From assembly GCF_019670005.1 (NCBI RefSeq), contig NZ_AP019783.1:2506150-2570149 (forward strand): a DNA stretch of 64,000 bases, in the 5' to 3' direction. Both the position numbers and the translations under genes were made by a program. Source of the DNA: Methylomagnum ishizawai (lineage in GTDB: Bacteria > Pseudomonadota > Gammaproteobacteria > Methylococcales > Methylococcaceae). The notes beneath the pieces are model-generated. The model did not search any database, had not been told where the DNA came from, and was given only the letters and a program-made list of their open reading frames with translations. Shown here in pieces: positions 1 to 8,740 of the stretch. Positions within the stretch are counted from its first letter, which is position 1. Each line of letters begins with the position of its first letter.

Positions 1-2
1 TG

Positions 3-560
3 GCGCGGCCCCAGGACCGCGCCAGCCTGTACATGGATTTCGTCGCCAAGGACACTTCCATCAGCGATCCCGATTCGACCCGGACCTATGTGGACCATAT
101 CTCCACGGTCTGTTTCAACCTGCTGGAGGATTTGAAGATCAAGCGGACCCAGGCCGCGCCCGCCGCCCAGAAGGCGGAGACGCCCGCCAATTCGGACACG
201 TGGTTCCCCGAGGTGCGGGTCGAGGTGCGCAATAAAACCGTGACGCCCGCGCCGGTCGCGGCTCCGGCGGTCCCGGCAGCGTCCGCGCCCAGCGCGCCGC
301 CGCCAACGGTCCCGGTCCGGCCGGTTCCAGCGCCAGCGGTGCCCAAGCCAACGGCGACCCCGTCCGCGCCGGTCCCGCCGATGGCCGCCCCGAAGCCCGC
401 CCCGCCGCCGGTTCAATCCACGGCCCCCGTGCCGTCCCAGCCGCAGGCCCCCGCGGTGACCACCGAAACCGCCACCGATCCCGGCAATGGCAAAAAGGAA
501 ATGATCATCCACAACCAGGGCAGCCCCATCATCCTGGAATTCGGCTACGAGCGGAAATGA
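3..560 (+). CDS. Proline/alanine-rich protein, 5' end outside window
   Basis: The reading frame is open from the left edge, so this is the C-terminal part of a longer gene; the first ATG in frame is at 33. What is visible is a short mixed region (about 45 residues, with a YVDHIST stretch), then about 90 residues very rich in Pro and Ala, typical of a flexible linker, then a short hydrophilic tail ending in FGYERK. I do not recognise a family. Its stop codon overlaps the start of ureD (ATGA at 557-560), so it is probably co-transcribed with the urease genes. No catalytic motif is visible and no function can be assigned. Confidence 0.6.
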   Translation, partial: ARPQDRASLYMDFVAKDTSISDPDSTRTYVDHISTVCFNLLEDLKIKRTQAAPAAQKAETPANSDTWFPEVRVEVRNKTVTPAPVAAPAVPAASAPSAPPPTVPVRPVPAPAVPKPTATPSAPVPPMAAPKPAPPPVQSTAPVPSQPQAPAVTTETATDPGNGKKEMIIHNQGSPIILEFGYERK

Positions 561-1378
561 GTCCCGTGGCCCCGGAAGGCTGGCGGGCCGGGTTGGAACT
601 GGGATTCGCGGCCACGGGGTCCGGCAAGACCCTATTGGCCCGGCGGCGGCACCACGGTCCGCTCGCGGTGCAGCGGCCTTTCCATCCCGAGGGCGGCGTC
701 TGCCATGTGTATCTGCTGCATCCGCCCGGCGGCGTGGTGGGGGGGGATCGGCTGTCGATCCGGGTCGGCGTCGATCCGGGCGCCGCGGCTTTGCTCACCA
801 CCCCGGCGGCGGGCAAGTTCTACCGCAGCGCCGGACCCTGGGCCCGGCAGGCGGTGGCGCTGGACGTGGGGCCGGGCGCGGCGCTGGAATGGCTGCCGCA
901 GGAAACGATTGTCTACCAAGGTGCCCGCCTGTCTTCGGAAACGCAGGTGGACTTGCGGGAAGGTGCCCGCTTCCTGGGCTGGGAAGTGCTGACCCTGGGC
1001 CGTCCCGCCGCGGGCGAAGGTTTCGAGGCCGGCGAGGCCGGGCTGGATTGGCGGATCGATCTCGAAGGCCGGCCGCTCTATTGGGAACGGCTGGTGCTGG
1101 ACCCTGTGGCGTTCCGGGCCAACTGGGGTTTGCGCGGGCGTCCGGCCTTGGGCACCCTGTTCGCCTATCCGGCCACGGTGGCGCAGATGGACACCGTGCG
1201 CGGACTCGTCGGCGACAGCCCGGACCTGGGCGTCAGCCTGATCGAAGGCTTGTTGGTCTGCCGGGGCTTGGATGCCAGGGCCGATCTGCTGCGGCGGTTT
1301 TTCGAGCGGGTTTGGGCGGCGCTGCGGCCCGGTGTGATGGATCGGCCCGCCTGCCCGCCGCGTATCTGGGCGACTTGA
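557..1378 (+). CDS. ureD: Urease accessory protein UreD (UreH)
   Basis: 273 residues, usual size for UreD. UreD binds apo-urease and, with UreF and UreG, forms the scaffold through which nickel is delivered to the active site in the cytoplasm. Family hallmarks seen are the [12 protein letters not shown] segment near residues 50-61, the [11 protein letters not shown] stretch, the [12 protein letters not shown] block and the C-terminal ACPPRIWAT ending. The ATG overlaps the upstream stop by 4 bases, indicating translational coupling. The next gene, ureA, follows after about 75 bases. The chain is complete and no key segment is missing. Confidence 0.95.
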   Translation: MSPVAPEGWRAGLELGFAATGSGKTLLARRRHHGPLAVQRPFHPEGGVCHVYLLHPPGGVVGGDRLSIRVGVDPGAAALLTTPAAGKFYRSAGPWARQAVALDVGPGAALEWLPQETIVYQGARLSSETQVDLREGARFLGWEVLTLGRPAAGEGFEAGEAGLDWRIDLEGRPLYWERLVLDPVAFRANWGLRGRPALGTLFAYPATVAQMDTVRGLVGDSPDLGVSLIEGLLVCRGLDARADLLRRFFERVWAALRPGVMDRPACPPRIWAT

Positions 1379-1452
1379 TCCATACCGCGCCCGGTCCGGG
1401 GCGGTTGCGCCGCGCCGCATCCGGGCTGCGAAAACGCAAACGAGAGGGAAAC

Positions 1453-1755
1453 ATGCAACTCACACCCCGAGAAAAAGACAAGCTATTGATCTTCACCGCC
1501 GCCCTCCTGGCCGAGCGCCGCAAGGCCCGTGGCCTCAAGCTCAACCATCCCGAAGCCGTGGCCTATCTCTCCGCCGCCATCATGGAGGGAGCCCGCGATG
1601 GCCGTTCCGTGGCCGAGCTGATGGACTATGGCCGTTTGCTCCTGACCCGCGCCGATGTGATGGAGGGCGTGCCGGAACTGATCCCCGATGTCCAGGTCGA
1701 GGCCACCTTCCCGGACGGCACCAAGCTGGTGACGGTCCACAATCCCATCGAATAG
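1453..1755 (+). CDS. ureA: Urease subunit gamma
   Basis: 100 residues, the standard length of the gamma subunit. It begins [11 protein letters not shown] and contains the conserved [21 protein letters not shown] block and the [20 protein letters not shown] stretch, ending in VHNPIE as in other UreA proteins. It packs with UreB and UreC into the urea-hydrolysing holoenzyme and carries no nickel ligands itself. I chose the ATG at 1453 because a purine-rich GAGAGGGAA lies just upstream; the same frame stays open further upstream, but that part reads like the shadow of ureD. ureB follows after 34 bases. Confidence 0.97.
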   Translation: MQLTPREKDKLLIFTAALLAERRKARGLKLNHPEAVAYLSAAIMEGARDGRSVAELMDYGRLLLTRADVMEGVPELIPDVQVEATFPDGTKLVTVHNPIE

Positions 1756-1789
1756 CCGCTTTCCACCCACCCCAACCCTTGGTTTTCCC

Positions 1790-2107
1790 ATGATCCCAGG
1801 CGAAATCATCCCCGCCGACGGCAGCATCGAATTGAACGCGGGCCGTCCCGTCCTCGTCCTCACGGTGGCGAACACCGGCGACCGGCCCATCCAGGTCGGC
1901 TCCCATTACCATTTCTCCGAGACCAACCCGGCCCTTGGCTTCGACCGGGCGAAGGCCCGTGGCCACCGGCTCGATATCCCGGCGGGCACGGCGGTGCGCT
2001 TCGAGCCGGGCCAGGAGCGCGAGGTGCGGCTGGTGCCGTTCGCGGGCGGGCGGGCAGTCTACGGGTTCCGCCAGGAAGTCATGGGCGCTTTGGAGGACCA
2101 GCCATGA
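1790..2107 (+). CDS. ureB: Urease subunit beta
   Basis: 105 residues, the normal length. It starts [11 protein letters not shown] and has the family signature [16 protein letters not shown] and the [14 protein letters not shown] segment near the C-terminus. Together with UreA it forms the small-subunit shell around UreC. Its stop overlaps the ureC start (ATGA at 2104-2107), typical of urease operons and consistent with equimolar synthesis. Nothing is odd in the sequence. Confidence 0.97.
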   Translation: MIPGEIIPADGSIELNAGRPVLVLTVANTGDRPIQVGSHYHFSETNPALGFDRAKARGHRLDIPAGTAVRFEPGQEREVRLVPFAGGRAVYGFRQEVMGALEDQP

Positions 2108-3807
2108 GCCGGATATCGCGACACGCCTATGCCGAGATGTTCGGTCCCACCACCGGGGACAAGGTGCGGCTGGCCGATACCGGCCTGTTCCTGGAGGTCG
2201 AGAAGGATTTCACCGTCTACGGCGACGAGGTGAAATTCGGCGGCGGCAAGGTCATCCGCGATGGCATGGGCCAGGGACAGCAGGATTCCGCCACGGCGGT
2301 CGATACCGTCGTCACCAACGCCCTGATCGTCGATTGGTGGGGCATCGTCAAGGCCGATGTCGGCATTAAAGCCGGGCGCATCGCCGGGATTGGCAAGGCC
2401 GGCAACCCGGACATCCAGGCCGGGGTCGATATCGTCATCGGTCCCGGCACCGAGGTCATCGCCGGCGAAGGCCAAATCCTCACCGCCGGGGGCATCGATG
2501 CCCATATCCATTTCATCTGTCCGCAGCAGGTCGAGGAGGCCCTGATGTCTGGCGTCACCACCATGATCGGCGGCGGCACCGGACCCGCCACCGGCACCAA
2601 CGCCACCACCTGCACGCCCGGCCCGTGGAATATCCACCGCATGCTGCAAGCCGTGGATGGATTGCCCATGAATATCGGCCTGCTGGGCAAGGGCAACGCC
2701 AGCCTGCCCGCCGCCTTGGTGGAGCAGGTCCGGGCCGGGGCCATCGGCCTCAAGCTGCACGAGGATTGGGGCACCACGCCCGCCGCCATCGATTGCTGCC
2801 TGTCCGTGGCCGATGAATACGATGTGCAGGTCGCCATCCACACCGACACCCTCAACGAATCCGGTTTCGTCGAGGACACTTTCGCCGCCTTCAAGGGCCG
2901 CACCATCCATACCTACCACACCGAGGGCGCGGGCGGCGGCCATGCCCCGGATATCATCAAAGCCTGCGGCGAGGCCAACGTCCTGCCTTCGTCCACCAAC
3001 CCGACCCGGCCCTATACGGTCAACACCGTGGACGAGCATCTCGATATGTTGATGGTCTGCCACCATCTCGACCCGGCGATTCCCGAGGACGTGGCCTTCG
3101 CCGAATCGCGCATCCGCCGCGAAACCATCGCGGCGGAGGACATATTGCACGATTTGGGTGCGTTCTCGATGCTGTCCTCGGATTCGCAGGCCATGGGCCG
3201 GGTCGGCGAGGTGCTCATCCGCACCTGGCAGACGGCTCATAAGATGAAGGCCCAGCGCGGCCCGCTGCCGGAAGATAATCCTGGGAATGACAATTTCCGC
3301 ATCAAGCGTTACATCGCCAAATACACCATCAACCCGGCCCTCAGCCATGGCATCGCCCACGAGGTCGGCTCGGTCGAGGTGGGGAAACTGGCCGATTTGG
3401 TGCTGTGGTCCCCGGCTTTCTTCGGGGTGAAGCCCAGTTTGATCCTCAAGGGCGGCTTCATCGCCGCCGCGCCCATGGGCGATCCCAACGCCTCGATCCC
3501 GACCCCGCAGCCGGTGCATTACCGGCCCATGTTCGGTGCGCTGGGCGACGCCTGCCGCGCCACCTCCATGACCTTCCTGTCCCAGGCGGCTTTCGAGTCC
3601 GGTGTGGCCCAGCGTTTGCAACTCGGAAAATTGATCGGTGTGGTTTCCCATACTCGAGACATCGGCAAGAAGGACTTGATACACAACGCCTATCAACCCC
3701 GGATCGAGGTCGATGCCCAAACCTATGCGGTGCGGGCCGACGGGGTCTTGCTGACCTGCGAACCCGCCGAGGTGTTGCCGATGGCGCAGCGGTATTTCTT
3801 GTTCTGA
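2104..3807 (+). CDS. ureC: Urease subunit alpha (catalytic)
   Basis: 567 residues, the standard length; catalyses urea hydrolysis to ammonia and carbamate with a dinuclear nickel centre. All active-site positions are present at canonical numbering: nickel ligands His134 and His136 (DAHIHF), the carbamylated Lys217 (GLKLHEDWG), the HTDTLNESG and [12 protein letters not shown] loops, the flap Cys319-His320 (MVCHHL) and Asp360 ([12 protein letters not shown]). The enzyme should be active if UreDEFG load nickel. Unlike the usual order, the next gene is not ureE: a sensor kinase begins 95 bases downstream and ureE appears only at 6886. Confidence 0.98.
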   Translation: MSRISRHAYAEMFGPTTGDKVRLADTGLFLEVEKDFTVYGDEVKFGGGKVIRDGMGQGQQDSATAVDTVVTNALIVDWWGIVKADVGIKAGRIAGIGKAGNPDIQAGVDIVIGPGTEVIAGEGQILTAGGIDAHIHFICPQQVEEALMSGVTTMIGGGTGPATGTNATTCTPGPWNIHRMLQAVDGLPMNIGLLGKGNASLPAALVEQVRAGAIGLKLHEDWGTTPAAIDCCLSVADEYDVQVAIHTDTLNESGFVEDTFAAFKGRTIHTYHTEGAGGGHAPDIIKACGEANVLPSSTNPTRPYTVNTVDEHLDMLMVCHHLDPAIPEDVAFAESRIRRETIAAEDILHDLGAFSMLSSDSQAMGRVGEVLIRTWQTAHKMKAQRGPLPEDNPGNDNFRIKRYIAKYTINPALSHGIAHEVGSVEVGKLADLVLWSPAFFGVKPSLILKGGFIAAAPMGDPNASIPTPQPVHYRPMFGALGDACRATSMTFLSQAAFESGVAQRLQLGKLIGVVSHTRDIGKKDLIHNAYQPRIEVDAQTYAVRADGVLLTCEPAEVLPMAQRYFLF

Positions 3808-3902
3808 CCGGGGTCCGGGCCGCGCCATCGGGACGGGAATCTTCCCGCCGCCGGTGGCGGGCCATCGCCATCCCCCGGCAAGTCCCATCACCAGGAGTCG
3901 AT

Positions 3903-6047
3903 ATGATGAGCGCCCCTGATTCGCAGCGTTTTCTGGGTAAGTACCGTGAAATCATCGTCGCGGTGGCTTTCTTCCTGATTTTCGACCTGGCCGTTTTGGT
4001 CCTGAATTTCTATATCTCCTACAAGATTTCGGAAAGCGCCGTCGAAATCAATTTGGCCGGACGCCAAAGGATGTTATCGCAGCGCATGACCAAGGAGTTA
4101 TTGATCGGGTTGCAAGATGCCCAGCAACTCCAGGATGTGAATGCGTCTATCGAGAAAATATATACCTCCGCCCTGGGGTTCAACCAAACCCTGCAAGCCT
4201 TCCGCCAGGGCGGGACGGTCGTCAGCGCCGATAACCAGCCCGCCACTTTGAAGGCGGTCGCCATTCCCGCCGCCCAGGACGTGCTGGCCAGGGCGGATAG
4301 GCTATGGCAGCCCTTGTTCCAGCGGATAATCACGATCAAGCGCACCAACGACGATATCCGGGCGCTGTTCAACGCCCATTTAATCGGGGTCGAGGAAGCC
4401 CAGGACAAAAGCGCGGAACGGGAATTGACCTTGGAAGCCGCCGTGCGCTATGCCCAGGTTTACAACCTGGATTTGCTGGATTTGATGAACCAGTTCACCA
4501 ACCAGCTCGAATCCGCCGCCAACCAACGCGCCAATACCCTGCGCCAAGTGCAAACGGCGGGTATTTTGCTGGCCTTGCTCAATTTCGGTTTCATCCTGTT
4601 CAAATTCATCCGCCGCCTGCTCGAAAACGACCGGCGGGTCGAGAAGGCCCGCCAGGAAACTTCCGAAATCCTGGGCACGGTGCGCGAGGGTTTGTTCTTG
4701 CTGGGGCAGGATTTCTCGATAGGCTCGCAATACTCGGCTTCCCTGTCGGCCATTTTGGGCAAGCCGATTAAGGCGGGGGACGATTTACGCACCCTCCTGG
4801 CCGATATGGTCAGCCCTGAATCATTGAAGGCCGCGACCGAGTATATCGGCCTGTTGTTGGGCGACCGGGTCAAGGAATCGCTGGTGCAAGACCTGAATCC
4901 CTTGGTCAACCTGCCCGTGCAATTGGCCGATGCCCAGGGCCAGGGCCGCCAGCGCTATTTGAGCCTGTATTTCAACCGGGTATTGGAACACGGGAAGATC
5001 GTGCATTTGCTGGTGACGGTGTTCGATGTCACCACCCAGGTGCGTTTGGAGCAGGAATTGGCGGCGGCCAAACAAAAAGCCAAGGCCGAAATGGAGGTTT
5101 TGTTGGATTTGCTCAAGGTGAATCCGGCCCATTTGAAACATTATCTGGGCCGGGCCGAGCGCGAGCTATTGGGCATCAACGACCAATTGCGGAATATCGA
5201 GAACAGCCGGGATTATCGTCAAGCCATCAATCAAATCTTCCGCCAAACCCATACCCTCAAGGGCGAGGCGGCGGCGCTGGGTTTGGGGATTTTCGAGGAT
5301 TTGGCGCAGAGGTTCGAGGATATGCTGTCCGAATTGCGCGGCAAATCCACCGTGCTGGGCCGCGACTTGCTGGCCTTGCCCTTGCCCTTGGACGATTTCC
5401 TGAACCGCATCGGCCAGGTGCGCGAATTGAGCCGCCGCCTATCCGATTTGCAGGCGGCTTTCAGCGAGCCCAACGAACCCGAGTTGGTCAGGAATATGAC
5501 CGCGCTGGCGCAGCGTATCGCCGAGGACCATGCCAAACAGGTGGAATTGGAAACCGACCTGGCTTTGATGGCGGTATTGCCGCCCCGAATCCGCCATGGT
5601 TTGAACGATATCGCCTTGCAGTTATTGCGGAACGCCATCGTGCATGGCATCGAAAGCCGGAGCGAGCGTTTGATCTGGAATAAGGCCGTGACCGGCACGG
5701 TGCAGGTTTTCTTGAAGCAGCGCGAGGACGAATATGAATTCGTGATGCGCGACGATGGCCGGGGTTTGATCGCGGAGGATATCCGCGCCGAATTGCTGCG
5801 CCGGGGGTTGTATACCGAAGCCCAGTTGCGGGAATTCGACGATAACCAAATCGTCATGAAGATATTCGAGCCGGGTTTCAGCACCGCCGACAGCGTGGGC
5901 CGCGACGCCGGGCATGGGGTGGGCTTGGATGTGGTCAAGCATATGATCGGCGAATTGGGCGCGCGCTTGAGTATCGCTACCGAGAAATATAGCTATACCC
6001 AGTTCAGTATTTGTTTCCCGATACCGGCGGAGGAAGCTACGGCATGA
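3903..6047 (+). CDS. Membrane CheA-like histidine kinase with PilJ-type sensor
   Basis: 714 residues from the ATG at 3903, preceded by CCAGGAGTC; an alternative ATG follows directly. Layout: transmembrane helix 17-39; a PilJ/NarX-type N-terminal sensor motif (NLAGRQRMLSQRMTKE, 50-65); second membrane helix about 219-240; PAS-like region 255-380; coiled coil to 400; Hpt-like domain with the phospho-acceptor candidate His450 (RQTHTLKGEAAALG); then a CheA-type ATPase with N-box LLRNAIVHGIES (574-585), DDGRG (617-621) and GHGVGLDVVK. No CheW-like regulatory domain follows the ATPase, so it resembles a CheA whose input is its own membrane sensor. The stop overlaps the start of the receiver gene. 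Lies between ureC and ureE. Confidence 0.88.
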   Translation: MMSAPDSQRFLGKYREIIVAVAFFLIFDLAVLVLNFYISYKISESAVEINLAGRQRMLSQRMTKELLIGLQDAQQLQDVNASIEKIYTSALGFNQTLQAFRQGGTVVSADNQPATLKAVAIPAAQDVLARADRLWQPLFQRIITIKRTNDDIRALFNAHLIGVEEAQDKSAERELTLEAAVRYAQVYNLDLLDLMNQFTNQLESAANQRANTLRQVQTAGILLALLNFGFILFKFIRRLLENDRRVEKARQETSEILGTVREGLFLLGQDFSIGSQYSASLSAILGKPIKAGDDLRTLLADMVSPESLKAATEYIGLLLGDRVKESLVQDLNPLVNLPVQLADAQGQGRQRYLSLYFNRVLEHGKIVHLLVTVFDVTTQVRLEQELAAAKQKAKAEMEVLLDLLKVNPAHLKHYLGRAERELLGINDQLRNIENSRDYRQAINQIFRQTHTLKGEAAALGLGIFEDLAQRFEDMLSELRGKSTVLGRDLLALPLPLDDFLNRIGQVRELSRRLSDLQAAFSEPNEPELVRNMTALAQRIAEDHAKQVELETDLALMAVLPPRIRHGLNDIALQLLRNAIVHGIESRSERLIWNKAVTGTVQVFLKQREDEYEFVMRDDGRGLIAEDIRAELLRRGLYTEAQLREFDDNQIVMKIFEPGFSTADSVGRDAGHGVGLDVVKHMIGELGARLSIATEKYSYTQFSICFPIPAEEATA

Positions 6048-6415
6048 AACTCAAACTGCTGATCGTGGACGATTCCAATATCATCCGCAGGCGCATCGTC
6101 CGGGTCGCGGCCTTGCCGGAATTGCAGGGCATGGGTATCGTGGGTCTGGCGCGGAATGGGGTCGAGGCCATCGAGGTTTGCCGGCAAATCGTGCCCGATA
6201 TTGTCACCATGGATTTGACCATGCCGGAAATGGACGGCAATACCTGCGTGGAGGAAATGGTGAAAATCTGTCCCGCCGTCAAAATCCTGGTGGTATCGGC
6301 CCTGAGCGACAAGGCGACGGCCATCGACGCGCTGAAACGCGGGGCGCAGGGGTTTTTATATAAGCCCTTCACCGACGAGCAACTCGTCAACGCGCTGTTG
6401 GAATTGGTCGCTTGA
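6044..6415 (+). CDS. Single-domain response regulator (CheY-like)
   Basis: 123 residues, one receiver domain and no output domain. Acidic pair Asp9-Asp10 (LLIVDDSN), phospho-acceptor Asp57 (VTMDLTMPEMDG), Ser85 (VVSALSDKA) and Lys107 (YKPFTDEQ) are all in place, so it should accept phosphate. The start at 6044 overlaps the kinase stop (ATGA). The next gene encodes a CheX-like phosphatase 16 bases downstream. The obvious partner is the upstream kinase. The target is unknown: as a stand-alone receiver it may act on a motor, on another protein, or simply as a phosphate sink. Confidence 0.92.
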   Translation: MKLKLLIVDDSNIIRRRIVRVAALPELQGMGIVGLARNGVEAIEVCRQIVPDIVTMDLTMPEMDGNTCVEEMVKICPAVKILVVSALSDKATAIDALKRGAQGFLYKPFTDEQLVNALLELVA

Positions 6416-6431
6416 GAACAGGAGGACGAGG

Positions 6432-6893
6432 ATGCCCGAGCTGGCCGAAATCGATTTGAAAGTATTCGTGGACGCGGTGACCCATTATTTCCAGACCAGC
6501 ACCGACGAGCCCGCCACCATCCGCTCCGCCTATTTGGCGCAGGATATTCCGCCCTCGGAATCCTATATCGGCTTGATCACCTGTTCGGGCCGTTTCCGGG
6601 GCTGTGTGCATTTTTCGGCGGCGGATAGCATGGTCCGCGAGTTGCTGCGCTGTTGGGGCGAATACGACCATAGCGAGGCCAACCTGTTGGACGCCGTGGG
6701 CGAGATCGCCAATACCATCGCGGGGAATGCCCGGCGTCATTTCGGGACGGGGTTGCAGATTTCCGTGCCGGTGAAATTGCGCGGTCCCAGCGAGCGGATC
6801 AAGGCGGCGGTGCGGGCGCGTCCGTTCGTGATCGCCTTGCGGTGGCGCGATCACAACGCCATCGTGGTGGTCGATCTGGCCCCGGATGAGTGA
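6432..6893 (+). CDS. CheX-like CheY-P phosphatase domain protein
   Basis: 153 residues. The CheC/CheX/FliY phosphatase signature E-x2-N is visible as Glu91 and Asn94 in DAVGEIANTIAGNARRHF, with the downstream proline (ISVP, Pro113). This family removes phosphate from CheY-type receivers, which fits the receiver gene directly upstream. GAACAGGAGGACGAGG precedes the start, a strong ribosome binding site. The stop lies 8 bases inside the next gene, ureE, tying this signalling cassette to urease assembly genes by translational coupling. Catalytic activity is inferred from the motif only. Confidence 0.85.
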   Translation: MPELAEIDLKVFVDAVTHYFQTSTDEPATIRSAYLAQDIPPSESYIGLITCSGRFRGCVHFSAADSMVRELLRCWGEYDHSEANLLDAVGEIANTIAGNARRHFGTGLQISVPVKLRGPSERIKAAVRARPFVIALRWRDHNAIVVVDLAPDE

Positions 6894-7329
6894 ACCGATG
6901 TACAGCCTGACCGAATCCGCCGCGCCCGGCACGCCCCACGGCGATACCCTGACCCTGCCTTATGACGCCCGCCAGAAAAGCCGCCTCCTGGCCCGGACCG
7001 ACGGCGGTGCGCAAGTCGGTTTATTCCTGCCCCGCGGGAAGGTGCTGCGCGGCGGCGACCTGCTGACCGGACCCACGGGTGAGGTGGTGGCGGTCCGGTC
7101 CGCGCCCGAAGCCCTGTCCGTCGTGAAGACCGGCGACGCCCTGTTGTTCGCCCGCGCCTGTTACCACCTGGGCAACCGCCATGTGGCTTTGCAGATCGCG
7201 CCGGGCGAACTGCGCTATCTGGCCGATCCCGTGTTGGATGGGATGGTGCGCGGCCTGGGGCTGGACCCGGCCCACGAATCCGCCCCGTTCGAGCCGGAAG
7301 CCGGCGCTTATCATGGCCATGGGCACTGA
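6886..7329 (+). CDS. ureE: Urease accessory nickel metallochaperone UreE
   Basis: 147 residues. UreE binds nickel and hands it to UreG for urease activation. Visible features are the early LPYDARQKSRLLARTD segment, the GLFLPRGKVLRGGDLL block, the LGNRHVALQI motif carrying the central conserved His, and a short His-ending tail (HESAPFEPEAGAYHGHGH), much shorter than in the Klebsiella protein. The start at 6886 overlaps the phosphatase gene by 8 bases; an in-frame ATG at 6898 is an alternative. Its end overlaps ureF. Confidence 0.93.
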   Translation: MSEPMYSLTESAAPGTPHGDTLTLPYDARQKSRLLARTDGGAQVGLFLPRGKVLRGGDLLTGPTGEVVAVRSAPEALSVVKTGDALLFARACYHLGNRHVALQIAPGELRYLADPVLDGMVRGLGLDPAHESAPFEPEAGAYHGHGH

Positions 7330-7993
7330 TCTGGCCCTGGTCCGCCTGCTGCAACTGGCCAGCCCGGCCTTGCCCATCGGCATGTACAGCTATTCCCAGG
7401 GCATGGAGCGGGCGGTCGAGGATGGCTGGATCGCGACCGAGGCCGACGCCTTGGAATGGCTGTCCGGCGTGCTGGAACGCGGTTTGGGGCGGGTGGATTT
7501 GCCGGTGCTGGCCCGCTTGCACGCGGCCTGGGCGGCGGACGATGCCGGGGCCGTGGCCCATTGGAGCCGCCGTTTGCAGGCTTGCCGGGAAACCTCGGAA
7601 CTCCGGGCCGAGGACCGCCAGACCGGGCAGGCCCTGGCCCGGCTGTTGGATGCCCTGGGCGTGGCCCGCGCCGCCGCCTGGACCCGCGATCCGGCGGCGA
7701 CGCTGGCCAATGGTTTCGCGCTGGCGGCGGTGGAATGGGACATCGATCAACGCGGGGCGCTGCTGGGTTATGCCTGGGGCTGGTTGGAGAATCAAATCCT
7801 GTGCGCCGTGAAGCTGGTGCCGCTGGGGCAGGTGGCGGGGCAGCGCCTGTCGTTGGAACTCGCCGCCCGCTTGCCCGCCCAGGTGGAACGGGCCTTGGCC
7901 CTGGCCGACGCCGATATCGGCGGCAGCGCTTTCGGGCTGGCCTTGGCCAGCGCCCGCCACGAGACCCAGTATTCCCGGCTGTTCCGTTCTTGA
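7313..7993 (+). CDS. ureF: Urease accessory protein UreF
   Basis: 226 residues from 7313 (a second in-frame ATG at 7319 is equally possible). The hallmark LLQLASPALPIGMYSYSQGME is seen at the N-terminus, and the family ending ETQYSRLFRS at the C-terminus. UreF acts in the UreDFG complex that activates apo-urease and regulates the UreG GTPase. The start lies within the last codons of ureE, overlapping by 11-17 bases, so the two are coupled. ureG follows after 52 bases. Confidence 0.93.
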   Translation: MAMGTDLALVRLLQLASPALPIGMYSYSQGMERAVEDGWIATEADALEWLSGVLERGLGRVDLPVLARLHAAWAADDAGAVAHWSRRLQACRETSELRAEDRQTGQALARLLDALGVARAAAWTRDPAATLANGFALAAVEWDIDQRGALLGYAWGWLENQILCAVKLVPLGQVAGQRLSLELAARLPAQVERALALADADIGGSAFGLALASARHETQYSRLFRS

Positions 7994-8045
7994 ACTGGCC
8001 GCAGCTCCGGGCCACGGTTTTTCCCCTCAACTTTGGAAATGAAAG

Positions 8046-8669
8046 ATGTCCGACAAACCCGTCTTGAGAGTAGGTGTCGGCGGCCCGGTGGGTTCCGGCA
8101 AGACCGCCCTGGTGGATGCCCTGTGCAAGCGTATGCGCGGCGATTACCAGATCGGCGTGGTGACCAACGATATCTATACCCGCGAGGACCAGCAATTCCT
8201 GATCCGCAGCCAAGCCCTGCCCGAGGAACGCATCCTGGGCGTGGAAACCGGCGGTTGCCCCCATACCGCCATCCGCGAGGACGCCTCGATGAACCTGGCG
8301 GCGGTCGAGGAACTGTGCCAGCGCTTCGCCGACCTGGATTTCGTGCTGGTGGAGAGCGGCGGCGACAACCTCAGCGCCACCTTCAGCCCGGAACTGGCCG
8401 ACCTCACCCTGTACGTGATCGATGTGTCGGCGGGCGACAAGATTCCGCGCAAGGGCGGTCCCGGCATCACCCGCTCCGACCTGCTCATCATCAACAAGAC
8501 CGATCTGGCCCCGCATGTGGGCGCGTCGTTGGAGGTGATGGACCGCGACGCCCGCAGGATGCGCGGGGAGCGGCCCTTCGTGTTCACCAACCTCAAGACC
8601 GGCGCGGGCCTGGACGAGGTGGTGGCTTTCATCGTGCGGCAGGGGATGCTGGGAACGGCCCCGGCCTGA
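8046..8669 (+). CDS. ureG: Urease accessory GTPase UreG
   Basis: 207 residues, the usual length. SIMIBI-class GTPase that supplies energy and nickel for urease maturation. Visible motifs: P-loop [12 protein letters not shown] near residues 11-22, the invariant nickel/zinc-binding Cys-Pro-His in [13 protein letters not shown], the [15 protein letters not shown] block and the NKTD guanine-specificity motif in [13 protein letters not shown]. Last gene of the urease operon; a strong hairpin at 8681-8720 follows. Confidence 0.97.
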   Translation: MSDKPVLRVGVGGPVGSGKTALVDALCKRMRGDYQIGVVTNDIYTREDQQFLIRSQALPEERILGVETGGCPHTAIREDASMNLAAVEELCQRFADLDFVLVESGGDNLSATFSPELADLTLYVIDVSAGDKIPRKGGPGITRSDLLIINKTDLAPHVGASLEVMDRDARRMRGERPFVFTNLKTGAGLDEVVAFIVRQGMLGTAPA

Positions 8670-8680
8670 GCGCCGCCCGT

Positions 8681-8720
8681 AAAAAACCGCCGCCGGGGTC
8701 GCCCCTGGCGGCGGTTTTTT
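8681..8720. terminator. Bidirectional terminator between ureG and sucB
   Basis: A perfect 14-bp inverted repeat, arms 8681-8694 and 8707-8720, has A6 at the left and T6 at the right end; the 12-base centre can pair further (GGGG with CCCC). It sits 11 bases after ureG and 20 bases after the end of the oppositely oriented sucB, so it can stop transcription from both sides. Confidence 0.9.
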
Positions 8721-8740
8721 CATGCCCGTGGGCGCGTGGC

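Noticed and set aside
2059-3891. 610-codon minus-strand frame opposite ureC
   Set aside because: UreC is intact with all active-site residues; the antisense product has no motif.
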